Assembly: GCF_050337105.1 (NCBI RefSeq)
Contig: NZ_JAKJSQ010000021.1
Coordinates: 1-56,460 of the forward strand
Source: Aliivibrio_A kagoshimensis
GTDB taxonomy: Bacteria > Pseudomonadota > Gammaproteobacteria > Enterobacterales > Vibrionaceae
Length of the DNA: 56,460 nucleotides
Direction: 5' to 3'
The position numbers and the translations under genes were made by a program. Under the pieces are notes generated by a model that searched no databases, was not told where the DNA came from, and saw only the letters and a list, made by a program, of their open reading frames with translations. Positions 34,800-44,221 of this stretch are shown here, one piece after another (the stretch's first letter is position 1; the number at the start of each line of letters is the position of its first letter).

Positions 34800-36341
34800 A
34801 TGTCTGCCAAGAAGCCTATGGCTCTCGTTATTCTGGATGGTTGGGGATATCGCGAAGATTCACAAAACAACGCGATCGCCAATGCGAAAACACCGGTGAT
34901 GGATTCGCTACTCGCCAATCAACCTAATACGCTGATCTCTGCATCAGGTTTTGATGTGGGTCTACCTGATGGTCAAATGGGTAACTCTGAAGTAGGTCAT
35001 ACCAACATTGGTGCTGGCCGTGTGGTTTATCAAGATCTAACACGCATTACTAAATCCATCGCTGATGGTGACTTCTTTGAAAATGATGCTATTTCTGGCG
35101 CAATGGACACAGCGATCGCTAACGGTAAAGCGGTTCACCTAATGGGCTTAATGTCTCCAGGTGGTGTTCATAGTCATGAAGATCACATTGCCGCTGCTGT
35201 TGAAATGGCAGCAAAACGTGGTGCTGACAAGATCTATCTGCACGCCTTTTTAGATGGCCGAGATACGCCGCCGCGCAGTGCTGAAAGTTCATTACAACGC
35301 TTTCAAGATCTATTCAACACGTTAGGAAAAGGACGTGTTGCCTCACTGATTGGCCGCTACTATGCGATGGATCGTGACAATAACTGGGAACGCGTTCAAA
35401 AATCGTATGAGTTACTGACTCAAGCCAAAGGTGAATTTACTTTTGACTCTGCAGTCGCTGGCCTTGAAGCCGCTTACTCCCGTGAAGAGAACGATGAGTT
35501 TGTTGCTGCCACTGAGATCCGTGCAGAAGGCGAAGAAGCCGCAGCGATTGAAGATGGCGATGCTATTATCTTCATGAACTACCGTGCTGACCGTGCCCGT
35601 GAAATCACTCGTGCCTTTATGCCTGGCTTTGAAGGTTTTGTTCGTGAAAAGACGCCAGCATTTAGTGACTTTGTGATGTTGACCCAATATGCTGCAGATA
35701 TTAAAGCCAGCATCGCCTTTCCACCAGCGTCATTAGAAAATACCTACGGTGAGTGGTTATCGAAAAAAGGAAAAACTCAACTTCGCATTTCAGAAACTGA
35801 GAAATATGCGCACGTTACCTTCTTCTTTAATGGCGGCATTGAAGATGAATTTGAAGGTGAAGAGCGCTCTTTAGTGGCTTCTCCAAAGGTCGCGACCTAC
35901 GATCTACAACCTGAAATGAGTGCACCTGAGTTAACCGAAAAATTGGTTGCGGCGATTAAATCAGGCAAGTACGACACCATTATCTGTAACTATCCAAATG
36001 GCGACATGGTGGGTCATACTGGCGTATACGATGCGGCGGTTAAAGCGTGTGAAGCACTGGATGAGTGCTTGGGTAAAGTGGTTGCTGCCATCAATGAAGC
36101 GGATGGTCAAATGCTGATCACTGCCGATCACGGTAATGCTGAGATGATGATTAATCCGGAAACTGGGGGCATTCACACCGCTCACACTAACCTTCCGGTT
36201 CCACTGATTTATGTCGGCAACCAAGAACTCGAGCTTAAATCTGGCGGTAAACTGTCAGATCTTGCACCGACTATGCTTGAGTTGACTCAAACAGAGATCC
36301 CAGCAGAGATGTCAGGTGACGTGCTATTCACGCTTAAATAA
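34800..36341 (+). CDS. gpmI: 2,3-bisphosphoglycerate-independent phosphoglycerate mutase
   Basis: Interconverts 3- and 2-phosphoglycerate, with two manganese ions. It is 513 aa from the ATG preceded by AGAGG. The alkaline-phosphatase fold opens MALVILDGWGYRED; the phosphorylated Ser63 is in QMGNSEVGHTNIGAG. HAFLDGRDTPPRS, NYRADRAREITRAF and the metal site TADHGNAE with HTAHTNLPVP follow. The ambiguous base N at 34765 lies 35 bp upstream in the promoter region. envC follows 94 bp later, as in E. coli. Confidence 0.97.
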   Translation: MSAKKPMALVILDGWGYREDSQNNAIANAKTPVMDSLLANQPNTLISASGFDVGLPDGQMGNSEVGHTNIGAGRVVYQDLTRITKSIADGDFFENDAISGAMDTAIANGKAVHLMGLMSPGGVHSHEDHIAAAVEMAAKRGADKIYLHAFLDGRDTPPRSAESSLQRFQDLFNTLGKGRVASLIGRYYAMDRDNNWERVQKSYELLTQAKGEFTFDSAVAGLEAAYSREENDEFVAATEIRAEGEEAAAIEDGDAIIFMNYRADRAREITRAFMPGFEGFVREKTPAFSDFVMLTQYAADIKASIAFPPASLENTYGEWLSKKGKTQLRISETEKYAHVTFFFNGGIEDEFEGEERSLVASPKVATYDLQPEMSAPELTEKLVAAIKSGKYDTIICNYPNGDMVGHTGVYDAAVKACEALDECLGKVVAAINEADGQMLITADHGNAEMMINPETGGIHTAHTNLPVPLIYVGNQELELKSGGKLSDLAPTMLELTQTEIPAEMSGDVLFTLK

Positions 36342-36435
36342 CTGTTTACACTTAGATAATAGTGAGTAGTGGTGAGCTTACCTTCTGTGCAGTAATCGAT
36401 TGTTTTACTCCATATAAAGTTGGTATTATGTCTGA

Positions 36436-37610
36436 ATGCGATATTTTAGATTAGCTCTAGCAAAAACTCTTCGCGCCAGTACCTTGTGTACTGGCGTTTT
36501 ATTATGCCTGTTTCTCTCTTTCAGCCACTCTGCAATCGCGAGTAACGAAGAGCTCAGTGGTGTGAAGCAAGAGATTAACCGTCAACAGTCCATTGTGGTT
36601 AAGCAAAAGAAACAACTCAATCAGCTGCAGACCTCGTTAAAAACTCACGAAGTGGCCATCTCCTCATCGGCGCAAAAAGTTCGCCAAGCTCAACAAGCAC
36701 TAAACCGAGTTGAAGCTCTGATTAAAGAGCTCAATCAACAACAGAGCCACCTTAAACAGCAACAAATTGGTCAAAAAGAGACGCTAAAAGCTCTCTTGAA
36801 AGAGTCCTACATGATCAGCCGAAATCGGCAGTTATCAGGAATATTAAGTGGGGAAGATTCGACCAACTTGGATCGCTTAAATATTTATGCCCAATCTATC
36901 TCTCTCTCAAGAGCCGATGCCATCAGTCAACTTGAACAAACGGCCATTGAGCTCTCCGAAAAAGAACAACAGTTAAAACATGAACTCTCAGAGCAGAACA
37001 AGTTACTGGCTCAATTCAAACAGCAGAAAGCTAAGCTTCAAGAGGCGCAAACCAAACGTAAACATACGGTCTCTAGCATTAAAAAGGCTATCTCAAGTGA
37101 CAGCTCCTATCTGGATGAACTGCATCAGAACGAGAAACGCTTGACCTCTGAGATCATTAAAGCCAAAGCCCGAGCGAAAGCCATTGCGAAATCAAGCGCA
37201 CGTATGGACGGATTAGCCAGCCAAAAGGGTCGACTGCCATGGCCTATCTCTCTCACTGGCGCCAAAACACTGCATAATTTTGGCACAGCGCAAACGGGCC
37301 AGTTAACCTGGAAAGGTATGGTGATCGCTAGCAGTTACGGCAACCCCGTTAAATCTGTCTACTCTGGAAAAGTGGTGTTTGCGGACTGGCTTCGAGGATA
37401 TGGCTTAATGATCTTGGTTGATCATGGCAAAGGCGATATGACGCTGTATGGTTACAATCAAACCCTAATGAAAAAGGTCGGCGATACCGTACAAAAAGGG
37501 GAGACCATTGCACTCGTAGGCAACAGTGGTGGGCAAGATGTCGCTTCACTTTACTTTGAAATCCGCCGAAACAGCAAAGCTCAAAACCCAAGAAGCTGGT
37601 TGCGTAAGTG

Positions 37611-37611
<1 letters not shown>
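36436..37611 (+). CDS. envC: Murein hydrolase activator EnvC
   Basis: Periplasmic activator of the septal amidases AmiA and AmiB under FtsEX control. It is 391 aa: a signal peptide (about 1-35), a long coiled coil (about 40-260, rich in Gln/Lys/Glu), and a C-terminal LytM (M23) domain from about 265. The LytM domain is degenerate, lacking most zinc ligands, as known for EnvC (GKGDMTLYGYNQ, DVASLYFEIRRN). Its stop codon is directly followed by a heptamer repeat array. Confidence 0.94.
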
Positions 37612-37667
<56 letters not shown>

Positions 37668-37668
37668 A

Positions 37669-37692
37669 AGGCAGAAGCGTGCGCCTCTGCCT
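37669..37692 (-). terminator. Hairpin at the 3' end of tdh
   Basis: Stem AGGCAGA-GCG / CGC-TCTGCCT (one internal mismatch) with a 2-base loop, followed by a short U tract in leftward reading. Confidence 0.6.
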
Positions 37693-37703
37693 AAATAGTT
37701 TAC

Positions 37704-38735
37704 TTATTCCCAGTCGAGAATAACTTTACCAGACAAACCACTGCGCATGGCGTCGAAGCCCGCTTGGAAGTCATCAATCTTGAAGTGGTGGGTGATGATT
37801 GGCGTTAGATCTAAGCCTGACTGAATCAAACTGGCCATTTTGTACCAAGTTTCAAACATCTCACGACCATAGATACCTTTGATCACCAAGCCTTTAAAGA
37901 TCACCTGGTTCCAATCGATACCCATGTCTGATGGTGGAATCCCCAACAATGCAATCTTGCCACCATGGTTCGTGTTAGTCAGCATGCTATTAAAAGCAGA
38001 TGGGTTACCTGACATCTCCATACCGACATCAAAACCTTCTGTCATGCCTAAATCAGCCATCACATCTTCCAGTTTCTCGCTCATGACGTTCACAGCGCGA
38101 GTCACGCCCATCTTGTTAGCAAGATCTAAGCGGTACTCATTCACATCAGTGATCACAACATGACGGGCACCTGCGTGTTTCGCCACGGCTGCTGCCATTA
38201 TGCCAATAGGACCAGCTCCCGTAATAAGGACATCTTCACCAACCAGATCAAATGACAGCGCCGTATGTACAGCATTGCCAAACGGGTCAAAGATAGACGC
38301 CATATCATCAGAGATCTCATCTGGGATCTTAAATGCATTAAATGCTGGAATCGCCAGAAACTCAGAGAAAGAGCCGGTACGGTTAACACCAACTCCTGAC
38401 GTATTACGACAAAGGTGCGTACGCCCACCACGGCAGTTACGGCAGTGACCACACGTAATATGACCTTCACCAGATACGCGATCACCAATCTCAAAACCAC
38501 GAACTTCTTGGCCAATACCGACCACTTCGCCAACGTATTCATGACCCACTACCATTGGCACAGGGATGGTATTTTGTGACCATTCGTCCCAGTTGTAGAT
38601 ATGCACGTCAGTACCACAGATCGCTGTTTTCTTAATTCGGATCAGAAGATCATTATGACCCATTTCAGGTTTCTCAACCTCAGTCATCCAGATACCTTCT
38701 TCAGGCTTCAATTTTGATAGTGCTTTAATTTTCAT
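37704..38735 (-). CDS. tdh: L-threonine 3-dehydrogenase
   Basis: Zinc-dependent oxidation of threonine to 2-amino-3-ketobutyrate with NAD. It is 343 aa. The catalytic zinc site includes Cys40 (AICGTDVHIYNWDEWS) and His65-Glu66 (GHEYVGE); the structural zinc is held by Cys95, 98, 101 and 109 (CGHCRNC...LC). The cofactor loop ITGAGPIGIMAAAVAKHAG is present. It lies 19 bp after kbl, so the two form the threonine-to-glycine operon known from E. coli. Confidence 0.98.
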   Translation of the reverse strand: MKIKALSKLKPEEGIWMTEVEKPEMGHNDLLIRIKKTAICGTDVHIYNWDEWSQNTIPVPMVVGHEYVGEVVGIGQEVRGFEIGDRVSGEGHITCGHCRNCRGGRTHLCRNTSGVGVNRTGSFSEFLAIPAFNAFKIPDEISDDMASIFDPFGNAVHTALSFDLVGEDVLITGAGPIGIMAAAVAKHAGARHVVITDVNEYRLDLANKMGVTRAVNVMSEKLEDVMADLGMTEGFDVGMEMSGNPSAFNSMLTNTNHGGKIALLGIPPSDMGIDWNQVIFKGLVIKGIYGREMFETWYKMASLIQSGLDLTPIITHHFKIDDFQAGFDAMRSGLSGKVILDWE

Positions 38736-38754
38736 AATTATTCCTCTCGCCTGA

Positions 38755-39951
38755 TTAAGCGATGATCTCCATCTCTTTACCCACTTGGATAAAGGCGTCT
38801 ATGGCACAATCGAGTTGTTCACGACTGTGAGCGGCGGACATTTGAGTACGGATACGAGCTTGGCCTTTAGGCACAACAGGGAACGAGAAAGCCACCACAT
38901 AAATGCCTTTTGCTAATGCACGCTCAGCAAACTCAGCCGCCAATTTAGCATCACCCAACATAATTGGGATAATCGCGTGGTCAGCACCGCCCATGGTGAA
39001 ACCAGCTGCTTCCATACGAGTACGGAAATGCGCAGAGTTTTCCCATAATTGGCTGCGTAGATCGCCCGATTCCGCAAGCAAATCAAGCACACGAATAGAG
39101 GCTGAAACGATTGCAGGTGCCACAGAGTTCGAGAATAGGTATGGACGTGAACGTTGACGTAACCAGTCGATCACCTCTTTTTTTCCAGCAGTGTAACCGC
39201 CTGACGCGCCACCCATGGCTTTACCTAATGTGCCGGTAATAATATCGATACGATCAATCACATCATGGTGTTCATGAGTACCCGCGCCGTTGTCTCCCAT
39301 AAAGCCGACCGCATGAGAGTCATCCACCATGACAAGCGCGTTATATTTGTCCGCTAAATCACAGATTGCCGGTAAGTTAGCGACCACACCGTCCATAGAG
39401 AACACGCCATCAGTAACAATAAGCGTATGACGAGCACCCGCTTCTTTTGCCGCGATCAATTGCTCTTCTAACTCCGCCATGTTGTTATTGGCATAACGGA
39501 ATCGCATCGCTTTACAAAGACGCACACCATCAATAATTGATGCGTGATTTAACGCATCTGAAATGATCGCATCTTCTTTGCTTAATATGGTTTCAAACAG
39601 CCCGGCATTTGCATCAAAGCACGAGGTATAAAGAATGGTATCTTCTTTACCAAGGAAGGTTGAGAGTTTCTCTTCTAACACTTTATGTGAATCTTGCGTA
39701 CCGCAGATAAAACGTACTGACGCCATACCAAATCCGTGCTCATCCATGCCAGATTTAGCTGCTTTAATCAGCTCAGGGTGGTTTGCTAACCCAAGATAAT
39801 TGTTTGCACAAAAATTGAGTACCTCTTCACCCGTTGAGATACTCACTGCCGCCTTTTGTGCCGACGTGATAATACGCTCAGACTTATATAAACCTTCTGA
39901 TTTAACATCTTCAATTTGTTGATTTATTTGATCGTAAAAAGTGGTAGACAT
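38755..39951 (-). CDS. kbl: Glycine C-acetyltransferase (2-amino-3-ketobutyrate CoA ligase)
   Basis: PLP enzyme splitting 2-amino-3-ketobutyrate with CoA into glycine and acetyl-CoA, completing the Tdh pathway. It is 398 aa from the ATG preceded by GGAGAC. FCANNYLGLANHPELI, the VMVDDSHAVGFMG aspartate/histidine region and the PLP lysine in GTLGKAMGGASGG are typical of the alpha-oxoamine synthase family. First gene of kbl-tdh. In E. coli this pair borders the LPS-core cluster; here too surface-polysaccharide genes follow. Confidence 0.97.
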   Translation of the reverse strand: MSTTFYDQINQQIEDVKSEGLYKSERIITSAQKAAVSISTGEEVLNFCANNYLGLANHPELIKAAKSGMDEHGFGMASVRFICGTQDSHKVLEEKLSTFLGKEDTILYTSCFDANAGLFETILSKEDAIISDALNHASIIDGVRLCKAMRFRYANNNMAELEEQLIAAKEAGARHTLIVTDGVFSMDGVVANLPAICDLADKYNALVMVDDSHAVGFMGDNGAGTHEHHDVIDRIDIITGTLGKAMGGASGGYTAGKKEVIDWLRQRSRPYLFSNSVAPAIVSASIRVLDLLAESGDLRSQLWENSAHFRTRMEAAGFTMGGADHAIIPIMLGDAKLAAEFAERALAKGIYVVAFSFPVVPKGQARIRTQMSAAHSREQLDCAIDAFIQVGKEMEIIA

Positions 39952-40173
39952 AATGGTCTCCGAAAAAGTGCTATGACCTAATAGTATAGACATAACGTGA
40001 TGAGCAAATCCTCCAGCCTTTTTATCTAGAAAATCACAAAAGGTTAGAGATTCATTTTATCTTCTAGGGAATTTTAAGAGGTAACCACAAGGCTTGTCGA
40101 GCGGAATAGGTGATATATCTGTAAACAGATCAAAGAACGCGATACGAGTCACGCAAGGGATCTTTTGAAGCCT

Positions 40174-40457
40174 AACTAGAGACTAGAAACTATATGAGCG
40201 AGTGCAGGGCTCAGATCGCTTCGCTTGCAGAATTCAGGTTTCAGGTTTCAGGGAGAGTAGAAGTCAAGATACTATACGCTGCGCTAACTAGAACGCTGCG
40301 CTCTAGAGACTATAAAGTCAAAAGCTTGCTATTGCTCTTATAGTTTCTAGTCATTGCACTTCCTGAACTCTGAATTCTGAACCCTGTTCTTATAGTCTCT
40401 AGTCTCTAGTCTCTAGTCTCTAGTCTCTAGTCTCTAGTCTCTAGTCTCTAGCTAGTC
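40174..40457. repeat. Intergenic repeat element, copy 1 (with inverted left arm)
   Basis: First of six related elements. One core unit at 40271-40325 (begins ACTATACGCTGCGCT, contains CTAGAACGCTGCGCTCTAG, ends AAGTCAAAAGC), a partner arm GCTCTTATAGTTTCTAGT (40334-40351), a linker with CTTCCTGAACTCTGAATTC, and eight perfect AGTCTCT heptamers (40394-40449). Uniquely, its left end (40174-40230) is an inverted copy of the linker and heptamer end seen in other copies (GATCGCTTCGCTTGCAG). The ugd stop codon lies at 40452-40454, just beyond the array. The 40-41 kb gap before it (39952-40173) shows nothing else clear. Confidence 0.92.
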
Positions 40458-41618
40458 ACTACCAAACAAATCTCTGGTGTAAACTTTATCCGCCACATCA
40501 CTTAACTCTTCCATCATACGATTCGAAACAATCACATCCGCAACTTGTTTGAACGCATCGAGATCTCTGTATACAGTGGAATGGAAGAACTGATCTTCTT
40601 CAAGCACAGGTTCAAACACCACCACTTCAACCCCTTTGGCTTTAAGGCGCTTCATAATGCCCTGAATCGATGACGCTCTAAAGTTGTCCGATCCCGCTTT
40701 CATGATCAAACGGTATATCCCAACCACTTTTGGATTGCGCTTTAAAATCGAGTCTGCGACAAAATCTTTTCGGGTGCGATTAGCATCAACAATGGCGCCA
40801 ATAATGTTATTTGGCACCTCTTGATAGTTAGCTAGCAGCTGCTTGGTATCTTTCGGCAAACAATAACCACCGTAACCAAAAGAGGGGTTGTTGTAATGAT
40901 TACCGATGCGAGGGTCGAGCCCTACCCCTTCAATAATCTGACGAGCATCCAATCCATGCGCCTCAGCGTAAGAGTCAAGCTCATTGAAATAGGAGACGCG
41001 CAGTGCCAAGTAAGTATTTGAAAAGAGTTTAACCGCTTCAGCTTCCGTCGAATCAGTAAAAAGAACGTCGATATTCTCTTTAATCGCCCCTTGCTGAAGC
41101 AGGCCTGCAAACTCTTGTGCCCGCTCGGACTGCTCACCGACAATAATGCGAGATGGGTGCAAATTATCAAACAGAGCACGCCCTTCACGTAAGAACTCTG
41201 GAGAGAAAATCAGGTTGTCACAGTTAAGATCTTGTTTGATTCTTTCTGTATATCCTACCGGAACCGTTGATTTGATCACCATGACTGCATCAGGGTTGAT
41301 AGTCATCACATCTTTAATCACCGCTTCTACAGAGCCGGTATTAAAGTAGTTGGTTTGAGGATCGTAATCAGTAGGAGTGGCAATCACCACAAACTTAGCG
41401 TCTTTATACGCCAACTCTTTATCCAGAGTCGCGATTAAATTTAAGCTCTTGTTTGCTAGGTACTCTTCTATCTCAACATCAGAAATAGGCGACTGCTTGT
41501 TATTGATCATTGCCACTTTCTCTTCGATCAGATCAACGGCAACCACTTCGTTGTGCTGTGATAGCAATACCGCATTTGATAGGCCAACATAACCTGTTCC
41601 CGCAATAGCAATTTTCAT
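40452..41618 (-). CDS. ugd: UDP-glucose 6-dehydrogenase
   Basis: Oxidises UDP-glucose to UDP-glucuronate for polysaccharides. It is 388 aa. The NAD loop GTGYVGLSNAVLL is at 7-19, and the catalytic Cys is in FGYGGYCLPKDTKQL. VIKSTVPVGYTE, FSPEFLREG and SRIIVGE segments are typical. Start at the ATG (MKIAIAG); two upstream TTG codons are unlikely. Its stop lies 2 bp from a heptamer array. UDP-glucuronate use downstream is not determined from this window. Confidence 0.95.
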   Translation of the reverse strand: MKIAIAGTGYVGLSNAVLLSQHNEVVAVDLIEEKVAMINNKQSPISDVEIEEYLANKSLNLIATLDKELAYKDAKFVVIATPTDYDPQTNYFNTGSVEAVIKDVMTINPDAVMVIKSTVPVGYTERIKQDLNCDNLIFSPEFLREGRALFDNLHPSRIIVGEQSERAQEFAGLLQQGAIKENIDVLFTDSTEAEAVKLFSNTYLALRVSYFNELDSYAEAHGLDARQIIEGVGLDPRIGNHYNNPSFGYGGYCLPKDTKQLLANYQEVPNNIIGAIVDANRTRKDFVADSILKRNPKVVGIYRLIMKAGSDNFRASSIQGIMKRLKAKGVEVVVFEPVLEEDQFFHSTVYRDLDAFKQVADVIVSNRMMEELSDVADKVYTRDLFGSD

Positions 41619-41761
41619 ACTCAACAATTATCCCTTTAAATAGTATTCGCAGATTGTAGCAAACAATAGATGAAGAGTTTATGAAAGAACTATTGAATAA
41701 AGCATGAATTACGACAATGCCAGTACTACTTATTACTGGCATTTCAATAAAAAAGTAACCG

Positions 41762-42061
41762 CTACCTCAATCCAATAGGGACAGTATTTTTATGGGCAAT
41801 ACCAAAAATGATCAGCTGTGGGCCTTTAATAAAATAGTAAATCTCATGACTGATATGGGAAAAGCTGTGCACTCCATCATTAATACTCTTGTGCACTGTA
41901 CCCAACTTGGGAGCAGTTGCTAAGTACTGACAGGTTTTACGAAGCCCAGACAAATATCGCAGAGCTCGTTGATTCCCCCATTTATTCCGCTTGTGACGCA
42001 GGATATCGATGAGATCGTTTTGCGCATTATTGGTAAAGTGATAACTAGCATTTGGCATCAT
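41762..42061 (-). CDS. RelE/ParE-family toxin
   Basis: A basic protein of 98-99 aa with the RelE/ParE fold pattern: an N-terminal beta strand (ASYHFTNNAQNDL), two helices (DILRHKRNKWGNQRALRYLSGLRKTCQYL), and C-terminal strands (VHSFSHISHEIYYFIK, LIIFGIAHK). YYF and the terminal H-K-N fit ParE-like members. Whether it poisons gyrase (ParE) or cleaves mRNA (RelE) cannot be read from sequence. It starts inside the antitoxin gene, overlapping it by 17 bp, giving translational coupling. Probable horizontally moving type II module. Confidence 0.85.
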   Translation of the reverse strand: MMPNASYHFTNNAQNDLIDILRHKRNKWGNQRALRYLSGLRKTCQYLATAPKLGTVHKSINDGVHSFSHISHEIYYFIKGPQLIIFGIAHKNTVPIGLR

Positions 42062-42314
42062 ACACACCTCGGCTGATGTCATCAAAAAATTGTTCACCAT
42101 CCACATAGCTGTTATTAAGCTGACTCAATGTCCCTTTCTCAGCATTATCCTTAATCACCTTCAACTTGACCCTCTCACTGTAATCAAACTCATCAATAGA
42201 GATGACCACAGAGGCCGGCCTCCCTTTTCGAGTAATGATCACGGGCAACCACTCTGCCTTTTTTAATATTTTTTGTAGTTGAGTTTGTGCTTTATAAGCC
42301 GGGATTGTTTCCAT
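42045..42314 (-). CDS. Antitoxin, Phd/YefM-like
   Basis: A protein of 89 aa, first gene of the toxin-antitoxin pair, from an ATG with AAGGAT upstream. The N-terminal half (YKAQTQLQKILKKAEWLPVIITRKGRPASVVISIDEFDY) is the Phd/YefM DNA-binding and dimer domain, with the typical VIITRKGRPASVVIS signature. The C-terminal acidic segment (VDGEQFFDDISRGVYDA) should wrap the toxin. It probably represses its own promoter together with the toxin. Confidence 0.87.
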   Translation of the reverse strand: METIPAYKAQTQLQKILKKAEWLPVIITRKGRPASVVISIDEFDYSERVKLKVIKDNAEKGTLSQLNNSYVDGEQFFDDISRGVYDAKC

Positions 42315-42514
42315 TTTTATATCCTTATTATTATTGAGTTCCTTTAACTGACTTCTACAGATTAGAAGCAGATATGAAACCATGTGCAATAAAATCAAAG
42401 GGATAATTAAAAATGAGGAGTAGGCCGGAAAAACAAAACAACAGGAAGTAACAATTCTCGAAATTGAACCGCAATCTATACATTGCGGTTAATTTGTGAT
42501 TTTTGGGTATAAAG

Positions 42515-42780
42515 TTCAGGGCTCAGGAAACGATACGCAGCGCTAACTAGAACGCTTCGCTCTAGAGACTATAAAGTCAAAAGCAGGATACTATACGCTA
42601 CGCTGACTAGAACGCTGCGCTCTAGAAACTATAAAGTCAAAAGCAGGAGACTATACGCTTCGCTGACTAGAACGCTTCGCTCTAGAGACTATAAAGTCAA
42701 AAGCTCTGCCCCTGCTCTTATAGTTTCTAGTTTCTAGTCACTGCACTTCCTGAACCCTGCAAGCGAAGTGATCTGAACCC
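42515..42780. repeat. Intergenic repeat element, copy 2 (three core units)
   Basis: Three tandem core units starting near 42530, 42590 and 42650, an exact 60-bp period, each with CTAGAACGCTnCGCTCTAG (n = T, G, T) and AGACTATAAAGTCAAAAGC or a close variant. They are followed by the partner arm GCTCTTATAGTTTCTAG, a TTTCTAG repeat and the linker CACTTCCTGAACCCTGCAAG. No AGTCTCT array is present in this copy. It lies in the 563-bp gap between the antitoxin and the ATPase gene; 42315-42514 shows nothing else clear. Confidence 0.92.
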
Positions 42781-42877
42781 CAAAGTTACTGTAATAAAAA
42801 TTACAGTCACTTTCTTGACAGTAGATCCCATCGCCTTATACTAATTAAAAAAGATCAGATAATAAGAGATAAAACAA

Positions 42878-44221
42878 ATGCAGAAGTTCTACAACCGAGA
42901 AAAAGAGCTCACTACTTTGAGAGCCATTTCAACACAAGTGGCTAAAACAAAAGGCCAATTGAGTGTTATGGTTGGTCGAAGACGCGTTGGTAAAACTCGA
43001 CTTCTCAATGAAGCATTTAACGAAAGTGGTATTAAATTTCTCTATTTGTTTATCAGCCGGAAGAATGAGAGTTCACTCGTTGCGGAATTTGCCGAGATCA
43101 TAAGTCGTGAGCTAGGCGTTAAATTTTTCCAACCACAATCTCTTAGAAATATTATCGACTTCCTTCTGGATTACTCAAAAACTAACCCGTTAACCGTCAT
43201 CATTGATGAGTTTCAAGATATTGACATCGTTAATTCCAGCTTATTTTCTGATATACAGAACCTATGGGATGCCAACAAACGAGAAGGCATGATTCACCTT
43301 GTTTGCTGTGGTTCTCTGTACAGTATGATGACAAAAATATTCAAAGGGAAAGATGAGCCACTCTTTAATCGTGATGATCTGTTTTTTAGTGTTCAGCCCC
43401 TTCAGCCATCCTACATTACCGAAATAATGCATGATAACCATCAATTTAGTTCAGAAAACCTGCTCAATTGGTGGTGCTTGTCAGGCGGGATCCCTAAGTA
43501 CCTAGAGTGGTTGACTCGGTTCTCATCAGAAAATGAAAATATCTTTGAATCGGTCATTTCAGAGTTTTCCCCTCTGATTAAAGAGGGGACACATCGTCTT
43601 GTCGAAGACTTTGGCTCTGAACATAGGGTCTATTTTGATATTTTAGGTGCGATATCAAAAGGTAATACTAGCCGAACTCGAATAGAGAACTTTCTGAATA
43701 CCAGTGTTGGCGTTCATCTTGAAAAGTTAGATGAAATCTTTGATGTGATTACGAAGATGCGCCCTATAAGCTCAAAAGAGACCTCAAGGGATGTGCGATA
43801 CGCAATTTCTGACCCATTCCTCAACTTTTGGTTTCGATTTATCCACTCAAATAAAAGCGCGGTGGAGATGGAAAATTATGGCTATATTAGACGAAACATC
43901 GAACGTGATTTTGAGGTTCACTCTGGCATAGAGTTGGAATCACTCTTCAAAGCCATTCTGATCGAGTCAAAACAGTTTGGGCGTATAGGAGGGTATTGGG
44001 ATGCGAGAGGTCATAATGAAATAGACATTGTCGCGATTAATGATCTCGACAAAGAGGTACTGATTGCAGAAGTCAAACGAAGACAGAAACGATATAGCGA
44101 AGCAGCGTTGATTGCAAAATCACATCGCCTATTGGAAAAATTAAATCTAAAAGGGTACAACATTGTATACAGAGGGTTTTCATTAGATAATTTAACGGAT
44201 GTGATGGATGAGTATTTGTAG
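42878..44221 (+). CDS. AAA ATPase with DUF234 (PD-(D/E)XK-like) C-terminal domain
   Basis: A protein of 447 aa of the archaeal-type ATPase/DUF234 family. The N-terminal NTPase has Walker A MVGRRRVGKTRLL (about 31-43) and Walker B VIIDEFQDI (about 107-115). A winged-helix region follows, then a C-terminal nuclease-like domain with ELESLFKAIL, NEIDIVAIND and VLIAEVKRRQ, matching the D...ExK pattern of PD-(D/E)XK enzymes. Function of the family is not established; defence or mobile-element roles are plausible. It is the only plus-strand gene in this zone and is bounded on both sides by repeat elements, with copy 3 starting directly after its stop. Confidence 0.85.
   Translation: MQKFYNREKELTTLRAISTQVAKTKGQLSVMVGRRRVGKTRLLNEAFNESGIKFLYLFISRKNESSLVAEFAEIISRELGVKFFQPQSLRNIIDFLLDYSKTNPLTVIIDEFQDIDIVNSSLFSDIQNLWDANKREGMIHLVCCGSLYSMMTKIFKGKDEPLFNRDDLFFSVQPLQPSYITEIMHDNHQFSSENLLNWWCLSGGIPKYLEWLTRFSSENENIFESVISEFSPLIKEGTHRLVEDFGSEHRVYFDILGAISKGNTSRTRIENFLNTSVGVHLEKLDEIFDVITKMRPISSKETSRDVRYAISDPFLNFWFRFIHSNKSAVEMENYGYIRRNIERDFEVHSGIELESLFKAILIESKQFGRIGGYWDARGHNEIDIVAINDLDKEVLIAEVKRRQKRYSEAALIAKSHRLLEKLNLKGYNIVYRGFSLDNLTDVMDEYL

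Noticed and set aside
42530..42704. CRISPR array reading of the three tandem 60-bp units
   Set aside because: The whole unit is repeated with few changes; there are no unique spacers between constant repeats, and no cas genes are in the window.
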